Source: Lobosporangium transversale
Taxonomy: Eukaryota > Mortierellomycota > Mortierellomycetes > Mortierellales > Mortierellaceae
Direction of reading: 5' to 3'
Assembly: GCF_002105155.1 (NCBI RefSeq)
Contig: NW_019029037.1
Location: 62,001-126,000 of the forward strand
DNA: 64,000 nucleotides
Shown: piece after piece, positions 22,451-35,464 of the stretch
Layout: each line of letters opens with the position of its first letter
How positions within the stretch are numbered: position 1 is the stretch's first letter
The notes under the pieces: generated by a model
What the model was told of the DNA's origin: nothing
What the model saw: only the letters and a program-made list of their open reading frames with translations
The model's database searches: none
Position numbers and translations under genes: made by a program

Positions 22451-23289
22451 AGACAAATTGTGACATAAAAAAAAAGAGCTAGTTAGCTAATTTGTCTAAT
22501 TGTCTGATTTATTACCAACAAAGCTTCCGCAGCATAATCGAGCAGTTTACTACACAGCAGAGCTAGTCCTCGCCTCAAAAAAAAAAAAAAAAAAAAAAAA
22601 AAAAGGTAACCTTGACACAATGCATCACAGTGAGTGTGGCCTGCTACATGATCTAGACGTGGTCAGCCTCTCTAAGTACCGCGCGGAGCGGATCCTAAAG
22701 GGATCGGACACTAGTCAAAGAATCGTTATTCCCCAACATATATTTCAGTATTACAATGCGCATACAATGTTGTTTCAACTCAGAATTCGATTCAATAAAG
22801 TCAGATATCTCTAGATATTTTTCAGTGCTATATGCGTTATTCAACTAGGGAGGGATATCTTGTTAAAAAGAAGTTAATACATATACAAGTTAAGTTATAA
22901 GCTGTGGGCGTTGATAGAAATTTGGGTTCGACATTTGATAGGCCAACACCAAGGATGATACTCAATTTTACTCAATATTGATTGGTCTCTCGTCCTGGAG
23001 TCAAATGTATCTTTATTTCGCCTATCAATTGACAATATGACAGTTACACCTTGGTGAGTGGAAGAGAGGAACGACAACGGCTCCGCTCTACCTGTACTAC
23101 ATAGTGGGGGTTTACATGTACAGAACAGAACCAACGGTTACATCACAAGTGGCAATAGGTCGATTGGAAAGGATTCCGCACATCATCCCAATGACGAAGC
23201 TATAGTATACTCCCAACGCTGGCATATATATAGACACAAGCACCAGAATGTGCGAGTCATCCGCATCAATCCCAAGAAATGTGGTCTTC
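22451..23289. other. Repeat-derived region without intact genes
   Basis: It includes a poly(A) tract of about 27 nt at 22577-22604, which may be the tail of another retroposed sequence, and short broken frames. Part of it may belong to the decayed LINE that becomes recognisable further right, but I could not align it. Confidence 0.35.
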
Positions 23290-23610
23290 AGATTTTTCAA
23301 GATTATCGAGGGAATCGGAGGAGCTAAGATCCAGAACAGACAATCAACTAGGAAAGAACTAGATGCATCATCTCCTTGAGTAAACACGCCAGGGGACGCA
23401 GCTGTGCTGTGCTATGCAGCACAGATGCAGTAGAGATGGTTTCTAAGGGCCTATCCCAAGACAGCGACGCACAGCCGATTAGGACCGGGCAGAGAGTTAT
23501 TAGCAGTAATTCGAGATGGTTTTTTGATACGGCAAGATGAACCTAGTGCACAACAGGTCAAGTAGGGGAGCAGCAGATTCTGAAGGGATCAATAAGTAAG
23601 AAAGTTACAT
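23290..23610 (+). pseudogene. Decayed 3' end of a LINE ORF2 and 3' untranslated region
   Basis: Words match the intact LINE in order. TGAGTAAACACGCCAGGGGA corresponds to TGAGCAAACGCGCCAGGGGA at 43410-43429. Further matches are the CAAGATTATCGAGGGAATCGG block upstream and AAGATGAACCTAGTGCACAA with CAGGTCAAGTAGGGG downstream. The frame is broken and no poly(A) tail is obvious, so this is an old truncated copy. Confidence 0.72.
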
Positions 23611-23821
23611 GAAATACAGTACGACGATCAAAAAAAGAAAGTTCACTGCCAAGTCACCATGCCTTACTCTTCATTCATTTTTTTATTTAAGCTTAATCTT
23701 CCTGCAAAATCCCTTTTGCTATTTTATTACTCTTTTCATTCGCTTCTTCATTCCAAACGACATCAATCTTTTCTTTTCTTAATTCTCTCATCTCATTCAT
23801 CCTTCCTCTACCATAATAGCT

Positions 23822-26679
23822 ATGACTGCACAGATGTACTCCGCCGAGGTGCCAAACAGTCCGGATATTCCTGGGGAAGGAAAGCCCAGACGTAGCATCC
23901 TCTGTCCTGAAAAGTTAGTTCAGAGCTATCAGTCTCACAAAGGCACCAACCAGATCACTACTCTTTATGAGAATTTCCTGGAAGGCGTCCAGCGTTCAGG
24001 TACCTATCTAAGTTTAAAATAAATATTTCATGGTTTTACTTCAATGCTTAAAACTGCTGAATTGCTGAGTTTTTAGGTTATTGTGGGCGCAGTGATTTGC
24101 TTTGTATACCTTTCAATGGGCAACAATATTCAACATCTGTCCTTTTGTAGCATAATCTAATAACGTTGGTATTGTCATTTACTTTGGTTGTATGGTTACC
24201 ATGCTTGGTCATTAGAGGGTGGCTCCTTTTTGGGAACGCGCCCTATTGTTGATGGTGTCGCTAAACCATACGAATGGATGTCCTATACTCGCGTGCAGGA
24301 GCGCGTGACGCATTTTGGGGCAGGCCTGGCCCACCTGGGAGTGACCAGCCAGTCGAATTTCGGCATCTTTTCTATCAATCGAGCTGAATGGGTGGGTGAA
24401 CACAAAAAAAAGAAAGAAGATCTAGAATCTCTCTTTCCTTTGACGACTATCCTGTCCTGTCTCCAGTTTCTCGCACAGATAAAGAATTTTCTCTTAACAT
24501 AAAATCACCTCCTATGGACATGTATGCATGTTTTTCATAGACGATGAGTGAGCTTGCAGGATACATGTACAACTACAAGTCTGTTCCACTTTATGACACC
24601 CTTGGGGTTGCAGCCATTGAATTCATTGTCAATCAGACTGAGATGGAGACCATCATTGCATCCGCCGACAAGGCCTCGATCCTCCTGCATATCAAGTCGT
24701 CTCTTCCCACCCTCAAGAATATTGTGGTCATGGGCGCAATTGACGATGCTCTCGTGGCCGAAGGCAAGGAGTTGGGTGTTCAAATAGTGGTCTGGACCGA
24801 TGTGGAGCGAAACGGACGAGAGAAACCCGTTCCCGTCAACCCTCCTACGGCCGATGATATTGCGACCATCTGTTACACCTCTGGCACCACTGGCGTACCA
24901 AAGTAAGTTGTTGGATATTGCCTGCATTTGCTCTTTGTTTTATTTTATTTTATTTTATTTTATTTTGGAGAAATGTGTTTGTAGACTATCTAGAGTTTCA
25001 TTTATGAGGGCGTACAAAAAAAAAAAAAAAAAAAAAAAAAAGGAAAAAAAAAGATGCTCGAGCGTTAAGATTTTTCTTTGGGGTGTCAGTTGGTCCTTGC
25101 TTCCACCAAACATAATCACAACCGCAATTCTTCCCTTCTTCCGGAGAAAGTGGAGCATATGATTGACATGCTTTGTAGATAAAACAAAGCAAGAACCTTA
25201 CCAATAAAGGTTGTACATACAACGGGTGCTCTTCTTGACAAACACATCGTTGCATCCTATCACTCGTTTATTCAACTGACATTTGTATATATTTTATTGT
25301 TTATGATAGGGGCGCGGTTTTGACTCACAGAAACTTTGTTGCGGCCTTAAGCTCATTCCAACTGTTGTCCAAGCATCAAAAGTTCTTTATACCTTCTACC
25401 GCTGACACCCATATCTCATACCTCCCATTGGCTCACGTTTTTGAGCGCATCAGTCAAAGCATTATGATCTCGGGGGCAGCACGTATTGGATATTATCAAG
25501 GTGATACCCTCAAACTCTTGGACGATGTTGCTGTCTTACAGCCAACTATTTTTATATCTGTGCCCCGTCTTTTCAACAGAATTTATGACAAAGTATTGTC
25601 GGGCGTTAAAGCCAAGGGAGGTATTGCGGCTTTTCTCTTCAACCGTGCATATCAAGCTAAAAAGGCCAATATGAAACGCGGCACTGTAGAGCACCCTCTA
25701 TGGGACCGCCTGGTCTTTGGTGCAATCCGGGCTCGCCTCGGGGGCAAGGTCAAGCATATTGTTTCCGGCTCTGCTCCTATCGCTCCCGATGTCATTGATT
25801 TCCTACGTATCTGCTTTAGCGCTGATGTCTACGAAGGCTACGGTCAAACTGAACAGGCCGCCGGCTTGGCCATAAGCTATCGTGGCGACCTGACTCCCGG
25901 TCAGGTTGGCCCTCCGCAATTGTGTGTTGAAGTCAAACTGAGAGATATCCCCTCTATGAATTACACTAGTCAGGACAAGCCATTCCCTCGTGGTGAGATC
26001 ATGCTCCGCGGCTATTCTGTCTTCACTGGATACTATAAGAATCCGGAGCAAACTGCAGAGGTCTTAGATGCAGATGGATGGGCCAGGTGATTTTTAATGG
26101 TTTATATTATATAAAACGCATGATACGATGGTTATATAGCTGGTACTAAACTATAGTCTCATCAACATCTCTCCCTGTTCACAAACTTTTAGCACTGGAG
26201 ATGTCGGTCAATGGGATGATCGTGGACGTTTGGTTGTGATTGATCGTGTAAAGAATATTTTCAAGTTGGCTCAGGGCGAGTACATCGCACCAGAGAAGAT
26301 CGAGTCCGCCCTTGCTAAGCATTACTTGGTTGCTCAAATCTTTGTCTATGGTCATTCGCTCAAATCAACATTGGTAGCCATTGTTGTTCCTGATGCAGAA
26401 ACACTCAAGACATGGGCGAATGATAATGGACTGGGTAATAAGAGCTTCGAGGAACTTTGCGCCCTGCCCAAGGTTAGAGAGACACTTCTCAAGGAATTAA
26501 ATGCATTTGGACGTGAGGTAGATCTGAAGGGCTTTGAGATCCCAAAGAACATTCATGTCACCTCGGAGCAGTTCACGATTGAGAACGACCTCTTGACACC
26601 AACATTCAAGCTGAAGAGACATACTGCAAAGGAGAAATTCAATGTAGAAATTGAGCGAATGTACCAAGAAGGGAATTAA
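23822..26679 (+). CDS. Long-chain acyl-CoA synthetase (fatty acid-CoA ligase)
   Basis: Five phase-consistent exons (23822-23999, 24216-24391, 24541-24902, 25310-26086, 26193-26679) give 659 aa, the usual length for this family. Signature motifs are the P-loop TSGTTGVPKGAVLTHRN (about residues 230-246, split by an intron), YLPLAHVFER, SGSAPIAPDV, YEGYGQTEQAAG, STGDVGQWDDRGRLVVIDR and KNIFKLAQGEYIAPEKIE. It activates long-chain fatty acids to acyl-CoA with ATP for lipid synthesis or beta-oxidation. There is no clear transmembrane anchor and the C-terminus (MYQEGN) lacks a peroxisomal PTS1 signal. Intron 3 holds TTTTA repeats and a poly(A) tract. Confidence 0.95.
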
Positions 26680-26807
26680 AAACAAAAAAAGAAAGCGGAT
26701 GGATAGAGATGGAGAATGCTGACAGATAGGCTTTACCATAATTGACATTATATTTCCCAAAATCTGTCAATAGTATAATAAAATCAATATTTGTCTTTTG
26801 TTTTAAG

Positions 26808-28018
26808 CTACTGTTCCTCCTCACCATTTCCAGCTTCCACGCCCCCAACGTCCTGCCCACTAGCACCCCCACTCATGAGCATCTGTCTCAAGATCTCTGG
26901 AGGGTACTCAGCGCCGCGCACTTTGACATTATAGCACGCCATTTCAATCTTGTTAAGAGACTGCTTTAATGTCCCCATTTTTTTCGAGATAGGTGACATT
27001 TTTGTGAGAGACAGGCCATCAAAGCCACTCTTGATATCCCGCAAAAACGACAAGATATGCTGGACACGTTTCTCTGGCGTTGATAAGGAATATGAAGCTC
27101 CTGTAGCAATATTCGTGTCCTGAGTAGCTGGTGTCATTAAAGATTGACCCAATGTGTTGATAGCAAGGCGCATTAGCTCACCTGTTAGGTCTGCAATACC
27201 AAGGAGGTAGTCCTCATCTGTGATCTCTAATGTATGTCTGATCAACTTGGTCTCTAGTACTACCGGTATTACTACTAATGGATCATCCATTTGCATCGTT
27301 GTAGTTGTTGATGGTGGTGCTATCGTTGCTCTATTAGCAGGCTCATCTATGTTGATCGGCACAGGCGGTGCTGATATGGGGTTGGTTGACGCAGCAGGGG
27401 TCGTTGTTGTCAGTGATTCTGATGCTGGAGCTATCTTCTTTCCTAGCTTTTTGTCATCTCTGTTGTATGATACTTTTCGATTATCTTTGATGAATTTTCC
27501 TCGCTGTCCCCCACCACTGCCGCCGCTACCAGGCAGTCCTGTTTGACCGATAGTAATGATTGAATCAAGATTATTTAGCTGTTCTTGGCTAGTCATGAAA
27601 ACAAGATCCGCTTCAAGAGTTTCCTTTGGGATTAGCTTTCCATGGACCATATAGTACTGTAGTGTCATAGCCTCGATCTAGTCATACAAGCCATGGACCA
27701 GAGAAAACAGGGAGAGTTAGGCGCGTATGGCGTCTCGCATGACGAATCATGCCAGTGCTAGATCCAAGTTACCGTTGAAAATATACAAGCATATATTTAC
27801 ATATTCCTGCATAGCGCCAGAAATGCTTCGTTGATAGCGATAATAATTGGAACCTTGAAGATCAACAGCAGCCCGGTGGAAAAGCTTCAATACTGTAGCA
27901 TGCTTTTCCTTAAACTCCATTAATGCCTCAGATGTGCTTGAGTCTTGAGAAAGGAAGTCTTTGGGCTCTGCACGGTGAAGAGCAAAGATCATTTTCTTGC
28001 TAACGTTGGTGATATCTC

Positions 28019-28049
<31 letters not shown>

Positions 28050-28417
28050 AGGCACTTTTCGTTAAAGAGCCTTGTCCATCCAACAAACTCTTGTTTGGCG
28101 CATTCTCTTTTTACCTTGATACTTTAATGATTCGCTCCCTTCTATCGTGCTAACGGTGTGATTGAAATTGATTAATGATATCTCTACCGTCAAATAGGAT
28201 AGCACGCGTTATTAAATGACTCAAAGTTGAACATGCGACAATGACATACGTGAGCCTCTAGAATATCGCGATAAATGCTAAAGTCGTTCGCGATAGAAAC
28301 CCCTAGACTGCTCCGAATAGTTTCGTTTCCCGATATCGATTCTGTTTGTGAGGTCACGGCTAATGGATCCGTCAACATAGGCAATGACTTTGATGTCTCC
28401 ATTTGTATGTCTTCCAT
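26808..28417 (-). CDS. TRAX (translin-associated factor X)
   Basis: Four exons (28417-28250, 28149-28115, 28017-27801, 27677-26808) give 429 aa. Exons 1-3 encode SIYRDILEAH, then HDRRERIIKVSRDITNVSKK and MIFALHR. Exon 4 encodes IEAMTLQYYMVHGKLIPKE, IADLTGELMRLAINTLG and the hallmark LKQSLNKIEMACYNVKVRG. TRAX pairs with translin in the C3PO endoribonuclease, acting in tRNA processing and small-RNA maturation. The protein is longer than human TRAX (290 aa) because of a low-complexity Gly/Thr/Pro insertion in exon 4 before ADLTGELM. The family's acidic catalytic residues were not individually verified. It is divergent from the next gene, with about 200 bp between starts. Confidence 0.9.
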
Positions 28418-28501
28418 GATTTTAAAGATTAGGGTTGATTTGTGAAATTCCTTGACCAAGTTGGATTGGAGACAGAAGTAAAGCATTCTAAAAAGATCAT
28501 T

Positions 28502-28536
28502 AAAAAAATGGTGGCTGCTCAATACAAAAAGCGCCA

Positions 28537-28546
<10 letters not shown>
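28502..28546. repeat. Hairpin (inverted repeat) plus 39-nt poly(T) in a divergent promoter
   Basis: AAAAAAATGGTGGC at 28502-28515 is the reverse complement of GCCACCATTTTTTT beginning at 28533. It forms a 14-bp stem that runs into an uninterrupted T-tract to 28578. It sits between the divergent TRAX and CANIN-like starts, so it may affect nucleosome positioning or expression. Confidence 0.6.
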
Positions 28547-28578
<32 letters not shown>

Positions 28579-28619
28579 CATTCCTCTAAACACTTTCAAA
28601 TTCATTCCTTTCATTTCTC

Positions 28620-31600
28620 ATGTCTCTGAGGCTAGAGCAACCCAGGATTGTCGATAAGCGAAAGACCATCGTAAAGTATTTTATCATCGCCTGCATACCT
28701 CTGTTCGATAAAATAAGTAAAGCTTTGACGTACGATATATTGATGGCACTGGGCCTTATCATCAAACACTACACGAAAAAATAGAGTGGGACGACGGAAT
28801 ATCTGATTTCAACCACACAAGAATGGGTCTTATCATCCACTAGCCGGCTCATTAACCCAGAACTTGTTGAACTTTATGAATGGCTCCTCAATTCTGGATA
28901 CCGTGAGGGCACCAGTGTTTTTGCCACGACCTACAAATCACATGTTACATCCATTAAGAGCACAAGGAAACGACAGCAATCGTCGTCGACATCGTCGATA
29001 GCGACTACGTCATATCCGGCAACAGAAATAACGGCAGAGACGTCAATATCAACATCGAATACAAATAAAAATGCTAATGACTGTAATGATGATACACTGG
29101 TAAAAAAAGAAACTCCAGAGAGTGCTGGAATATCAAGGAATAACGATGCTCCTAAAATTAAGGATGAGCCTCAGGAGGAGGATGGTCATGGAAGAATTAA
29201 GAAGCAACGTTTAGATGGAAGCTTTGTCGAGGACAAATTGGATCAATTGTCCATTTCACAGCCACATTCCGAACGAATAGTACCTATAAAAACAGAGTCA
29301 TCGAGCCTGAATGAATTTACTACGATACTAGAGGATGCTGGAATTAAATCTAGGGACGAAGAAAAGCAACTTCTGAAGGAGTTCAACAGGAATACAGAGC
29401 AGATGATTGAAGTCTATTTCAAAGAAGGAATGGGTAAGAAGCAGGTGTCATCGCTGAAATAAACTTGTTATAACAAGCGCTACTCGAAGTATTAAAAACC
29501 TTATTGTCCATCCATTTCTACAGATGCTTCTGGTGTCGAGATGTTTGATACTCTACTGGGACCTTACCGTCGACCCACAAAGTAAACATGCTTGACTCTA
29601 AACTATTAATTGTGTTGACGCTTGGACAGTTGAGATTCTCATACCTTTAAAAATGCATTTTTTGTTTTTTTGTTTTTTTTTCTTTCAAGAGAGTTCATAG
29701 CTTCTTTCTTTTACGCGGTTGTCCTCTCGCCGCTGACGGAGCCCGCAACCATCGAAGCTGCTATCCATGTCCTCGACCGTACATTCACTCTTCATGGACC
29801 AGAGCCTTTTCAAGATATTTGGGATGTACAAAAGCGGCGACGCGAATTTGCAGACGGGACTAGCCCATTTTCACGACAATTCTTTCCAACATCTTCAGGA
29901 TCAGGATCAGAAATAGAATCAAACATAAGAGCCTGTATTAATGAAGGCAGCAGTGGAGATACTACTTTCAGTAAATTATCTACAACACCAGTTTTCACAG
30001 GCCGTCTGCCCAGCTGGAACAACATCTGGGATTTGATTAGGGCTGAATTTGGATTGGATACGAAGCCTGAATCTAGGCAACATATTGCACTCCAGGAGCA
30101 TCAGATCCGTACAAGGCTTCAAGGAGACACAACTATCCAGGGTGTCGGAGAAGATGATGGCGTGGGAGACGAGATCCAGGGGATCAGAGAGGAGCGAGAA
30201 GTGCGAGACGAGATTGGACGAGCTATTGTAGGGTTTCTTTTAAGGGTCTTGGAACAGGATGCGGTCCTAAAGAATGGTATGCTTAGATGAACCCATTCCC
30301 AGTTGGTACTCAATCTATGGTAAACCAAGCCTGTAGGTTCTTATTAGTTTTGCTTTTCTGTGTCATTGAGTTAGTTTCCGCGGAAACATTTTTTTGCCGA
30401 AACGTCCTCATGCTTGATCCGTTTTCACCAGCTCAGACTGTGCGACAGGCACTTGATGTTATTTTCCAAATTATTTCTCTTGCTATGAGCTCAAGGTACT
30501 TGGAGTTACCTGTCTATCCGGCTCCTGCTCCAGCTGTAACGACTGGATCTCGGGCAGGGGGCTCATGGCCGCTAAATATACGGTGCACATTGAACTCGTC
30601 AGGAATGGAGATCTTGCAGCTTGGCCAACAACTTCTGTTACTTTTAATCCGTTTTACAGAAGGTGGAGTGCTCTTACCAGGCAAGGGCCTGGAAGAACTA
30701 GCGCGCGAGGTCTTATCTAGGTTAAGTAAAATGAATAAGGATAGAAAGCTTCTGAGCCATGGTTCTAAAGTATCGACTGGATCGTCATCAAGCCGACCTT
30801 CTACTGCCACATCGACAGCCATGCCGTTTACGCTCGAGAGGTATAGTTTGGATCAGACAGAGATTTTTTTGAAAGCTCTGATTCAAGGACCATGTCTATT
30901 GGATTCAGGGACAGGGTCTGGGGCTGGTGTAAAAATGAAGAGAGAAAAGAAAAATGCTCTGGCTTCTCTCATATTGGATAACATATCGCCAGGAGCAGAG
31001 GAGGGGGGAATGGATATTTCGTTCAATTTTGATGAAGCAGATGATTACAACACAATCTTCAAAAGTCAGACTGGGATATGCATGGGATCAAGTGCATTTG
31101 TGATGGTACTGGTTGACTTTTGGTTCCGGTCCAAGACAATTTATAGTGGTGGGGGATCGGCAATGAGTGGTGGGGGAGCACAGCTAAGTTTCCGACGAGT
31201 CATAGAGGAATATGCGATGCCAATTCGTGTGCGTCCGGCTGGTACCTCATCTTCTAATACATCTATAGGATTGACATCAAGCAATAAGACTGAAAAGGGA
31301 AAAAAAGCAGGGACGCGAAGCTCGGTGAGACGGCGTAAAGCATCTTTAATATCAGAAGAGGAAGAGGCAGAATTGTTATTGGCAAGTATTATTTCACCCA
31401 CAATGGATACTGAGCCGGAGGGGCATGAACAATGGAATGCAAAGGATCTAGAGCAGATTGAGTGGACAGTGATGATGATCGAGGTACTTGTGGAGTCCTG
31501 GATCGAGGCTCGAGGAATTAGGCGAGATGAGATCGAAGGTACTGGATTGGAGCAGGTGCTCTATCCAAACGAGCCTCGCGAGAGTCAAAGATTAACTAGG

Positions 31601-31741
31601 GATCAGGAAAAGTCGATTTCAGGATGGGTGGCGATGTCTAATCTGTTGGATAAGATTGGAGGAACATTGAAAATCCGATGGGGGCTCCTTGAGAACATTA
31701 TTGAGGCTGCGATCATGGTGGAAGAGCTTTGTCTCCGCTGA
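28620..31741 (+). CDS. Uncharacterised nuclear-type protein, possibly Nse6/SLF2-like (CANIN domain)
   Basis: Five phase-consistent exons (28620-28670, 28785-29433, 29524-29581, 29690-30276, 30375-31741) give 903 aa. The N-terminal ~230 residues are charged and Ser/Thr-rich with a basic KKQRL patch. The rest is helical and hydrophobic in a solenoid-like pattern, including EMFDTLLGPYRRPTKEFIAS, FFYAVVLSPLTEPATIEAAI and RLPSWNNIWDLIRAEFGLD. An LxPLTEPATxEA segment followed by WxxIWDLI resembles the CANIN family that binds Smc5-Smc6, but this is a weak, memory-based resemblance. Exon 1 and the start are the least certain part. The C-terminal region has disordered Ser/Gly and KKAGTRSSVRRRK inserts. 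No catalytic motif was seen. Confidence 0.65.
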
Positions 31742-32014
31742 GTGTTCGAAATTGTGACTAATTGAAAATAATAAAAAAAAGAAAAAAAAAAAGAATCGGT
31801 TGTCGCAGTTATACCATGCACGATGCGCGGTGCACGATGCACGACGCAAGATGCAGATCCTTCTATCATTTTCACAAGTAAACAAACAAACAAAACAAAC
31901 AACAAAATTCTGACACAAAAAAATTTGACTATGCATTTTTTTTTTTATTTTTTTTTTTTTATAATGGACGATTGATGATCCTATGCTTGTGTATGTGTAT
32001 GTAAGAATCTCTCC

Positions 32015-33603
32015 TTAAAGGCTGGGCTCAAAGTGACGATGGGGGTCCTGATTTTCGCCATGGATGCATGTTTCAATGCTCTTGAACCATTCATCCTCCA
32101 ATATCCCCTCGATAGTAATACGAGTCTCTGGATTGGGATCCAAGATATTCTTTAGCAGATTTCTGGTTCCAAGGGATAGCTTCTCGAATGGCTCATAGGC
32201 GTTCACAGCTCTCATTTCCAGAAAGTGTTGGTAGTTGGGATCTTGTTTTGTTGCGGCACGGAAAGGAATGCCTTGATAGACCATGCAGTAATAAACGATA
32301 CCACAGGCCCAGACATCGACTCGGCGCGCATCGTACTCCTTTTGGGTGAACTCTTCTGGGGCAATGTAGGGCTCCGACCCGCAGAGACCCTTGGATAAAT
32401 GAGTGGTTTTCTCCCAGCACATACGGAAGACATCCGAGACTCCGAAGTCTGTGATTTTGAGGCGAGATTGATCGTCGAGAAGAAGATTTTCGGGCTTGAT
32501 ATCACGATGGGCCACACCCATGGAGTGTAAGTAGGCTACACCGTGGATGAGCTGCTTGAAGCAGCAGTTGATCTCAACCCTTGACATGTGGCCTTGCTTA
32601 ATAATGTTGTATAGATCTCCTCCAGAGCAATATTCCTATGATTAGTTGAAAAACGATGCGATGTGAGGAAATTTTAGATTGATTAGTATTCTATATGCCA
32701 TTCAGAGGAATGTTTTGTAATACCAATTCCCTCGGTGTTGCGTATGGTAATAAATAAATATAAAAAAAAAATTGGCAGCAAGCGAAATGAGTGGAATGAG
32801 AAGGAGAAGAGGGCATAAAATAGAAAAAAACATACCATGACCTCGCACCAGTGTTGATGTTCATCTTGTACCAGATCGACGGTCTCGACAATGTTCTCAT
32901 GATGAAGGGTGGAAGAGATACAGAACTCGCTTGTCAACTTCTTTACATATTCCTTCTCAGTCTCGTCCTTTCTTCGTTTCCTGAACTCCTTGACAGCAAA
33001 GAGCTTCTCACCAGATTCGGATTCAGCCGAGAGCTTATGTGCCAATCGAACAACGGCGGTAGCGCCCTGTCCAATGCTACCCTTCTCACAAACGCCATAC
33101 TTTTTCAACAAGGTACACTCGGGTTTTTTACTCTCGCTATGACGATCGCTGCTACTGTTGAGTCCTGTGAAGGAGGAGGCACGTCCGAGGACGTTTGCAA
33201 AGTTGAAGATGGTTTTCTTTTCTAGCGAGGGGGTGACAGGGTTCGAAAGGTAAGGGTCCTGCTCTGGGTTAGGGCTATTGATGAAGATGGGAGAGGTAGG
33301 GGGGCTAATTGAGGCAGACTTGGGTTCATGGTGGAAGATCTTGTGAATTAGGGTTTGTTTCTTGTTGGTGATGGCCATAGGCGGAGGTCGGAGATACGAG
33401 GCTTTCTTTAATGCAGCCACCTGAGATTCAGAGGAGGAGGCGGAAGAAACAGAGGAGGAGTCGACTGTTGGGACTTGACGGAGAGTGTTCCAGTGGTCGT
33501 CATTATGAAGCGAATGACTCTTTGAATCTTTGATCATGTCTTGACGTCGTCGAACGTTGGACTCCATGGCAGGGGCCCAATAATCAGTGGAGAAAGTGAC
33601 CAT
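32015..33603 (-). CDS. Serine/threonine protein kinase of the HAL4/HAL5/NPR1 fungal family
   Basis: Two exons (33603-32836, 32635-32015) give 462 aa. About 165 residues of Ser-rich, probably disordered sequence precede the kinase domain. The domain shows the Gly loop GSIGQGATAVVRLA, FAVKEF with the ATP-anchoring Lys, MEYCSGGDLYNII in the hinge, HRDIKPENLLLDD in the catalytic loop, ITDFGVSD and GSEPYIAPEEF in the activation segment, and VDVWACGIVYYCM. GSEPYIAPEEF and the hinge sequence are typical of the yeast Sat4/Hal4, Hal5, Npr1 and Hrk1 group, which regulates plasma-membrane ion and nutrient transporters. Which member it corresponds to cannot be decided here. The start ATG at 33603 is the first in frame after a pyrimidine-rich leader. 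Confidence 0.93.
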
Positions 33604-35464
33604 GATAGGATGTTTTTTTTTTTGAATGGAGATGAAGAATATAAGAATATAATAGTGTACAGTACAAAAGGAGTTTGTTCTTTCTAATGTAGCAAGAAGA
33701 CTATGGCTAAATAAATGTACAAAGATAAATGGGCAAAGCAAAAAAAAAAAAAAAGCAATAAAAATAGGATGTGATACAAAAGAGAACAAAAAAAAATTGT
33801 TGATACAGTTGGCTATAAAGGTTTTTTTTGTAAGAATAATTTTCTTATTTCTTTTAATGCCTTGCTGAACAGATCGAATGGATCAGCAATAGCGATAGAA
33901 ACGAGAAAGACAGAGAAAGAGAGAAAAAAGGGGGCGTAATGTTATTCCTTGCGACCCAACATGCTAAACCGAGGATGTGAATGTGTGGAGAATATGATGA
34001 ATTTTTTTTTTTGGGAGTTGAGGTTTGAGTCGCTTTTAGGTGATTGCTAATAAGAGCAGAATAAATGGACGGACAAGCAGATGAAGAAGGAAGAAAAAGA
34101 GAGAGGAGAGAGGATCGAAGAGAGATGAAGAAGAGAATGAGCAAAAGAAAAGAAAGAAGGAAGGAAGGAAAGAAGCATATATAAATGAAAAAGATAAAAA
34201 AAAAAGCACGGAGCATTTTCTGTCTGTGAGTCCTGTGAGGGATTTTTTTTTTTATCGGCGTTTAGTTTTTTTTTTTTTTTTGTTTGTTTGTGGCATGTTC
34301 AAAGAGCAAACACCGAAAACGTGGATAAGATTACACAAAGTAGGGGCCACAATCAAGGCAGGCTAGACTGATCGATGCACTCAAGCATATACATGATATA
34401 CATGTACAACATACACATGTGCATTCTCTTCTTTCTTCTTTACCTTACCATCATTGAATTATCATGGACAAGCTTAAAGACCTTTTCAGTTACAGTTCCA
34501 CACTAGAAGCCAGCCACAGACATGTCATATGTCATGTCATTTTGTTTATTGTTTTGAACCCTTGTGAAAGAAGAGTGAGGGATTTTTTTTTTTTCTTTCA
34601 TAGTTTGACATTGAAGAAAATCTCTGTGTTCTGTCCGGATCAACTCATCCAACGAAACACACAGGGTTATCAACGTTGTGTTATCTTTGAACATGTATAC
34701 TGTATACATAACGTACATTCATCTCTTTACATCTTTCAATGTCCAAAAAAGAAAACAGAGGTGGTAATTGTAGTGTCTGAACTAACACATCCCTTCTTTG
34801 CCCTCAAAAGTATACCTTGTACATGAACCTTTGGTTCCCTACCCTGGTCAAACAAGAGATATAAATATAAATATATATAAATGTATACACAAATATATCC
34901 CTATCTCCCCCCCCACTTTCTTTTCTTTCTTTTTTTGTTACTGAGCTCATTTAATTACTCGAATTTGTGGATCTACAATGCAACGCAAAGACATGTTCTT
35001 TTCCCCTATTCTCCTTTTAGTCTTTTAGTTCAGGTACAATTTTATCAGTAACATAATCGATTCTATTAATATGGTGTACTGTTCTGCGACCACTTTCCAT
35101 GGATAGCTATTCATTGCATGCATGAACACATGTCATGTATATCAGTCTGAGAGCAAAAGAAAAGGAGAATGGGGGGGGAGAGCACACTTTCTTTTTTTTT
35201 TTTTTTTTTGTTCTTCCATATAATGCACAGCAAAAAAAAAAATATAGACAAATATATATATTTATTTATATTTATATATATATAATACGTATATATTATA
35301 CAAATATCATTGAGCTCCTTATATAAAATATATGTATTAATATTATATATATATATATATACATAGTCTATCTATTCATCAAATTTTTAAAGAAAAAATA
35401 GTACCATTGTTGGTGTTTATCACTTGTCACTTGGGTAAAAAAAATATGATCAACATTCAAAAAG
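33604..35464. other. Long AT-rich intergenic region with simple repeats
   Basis: It starts with the leader of the kinase gene, followed by poly(T) and poly(A) runs. An AT-alternating block (TATA/ATAT) spans 35250-35370. No gene was recognised; short open frames follow the homopolymers. Confidence 0.45.

Noticed and set aside
35250-35370. AT-alternating block considered as a replication origin
   Set aside because: Simple-sequence AT repeats are common here and there is no further evidence for an origin.
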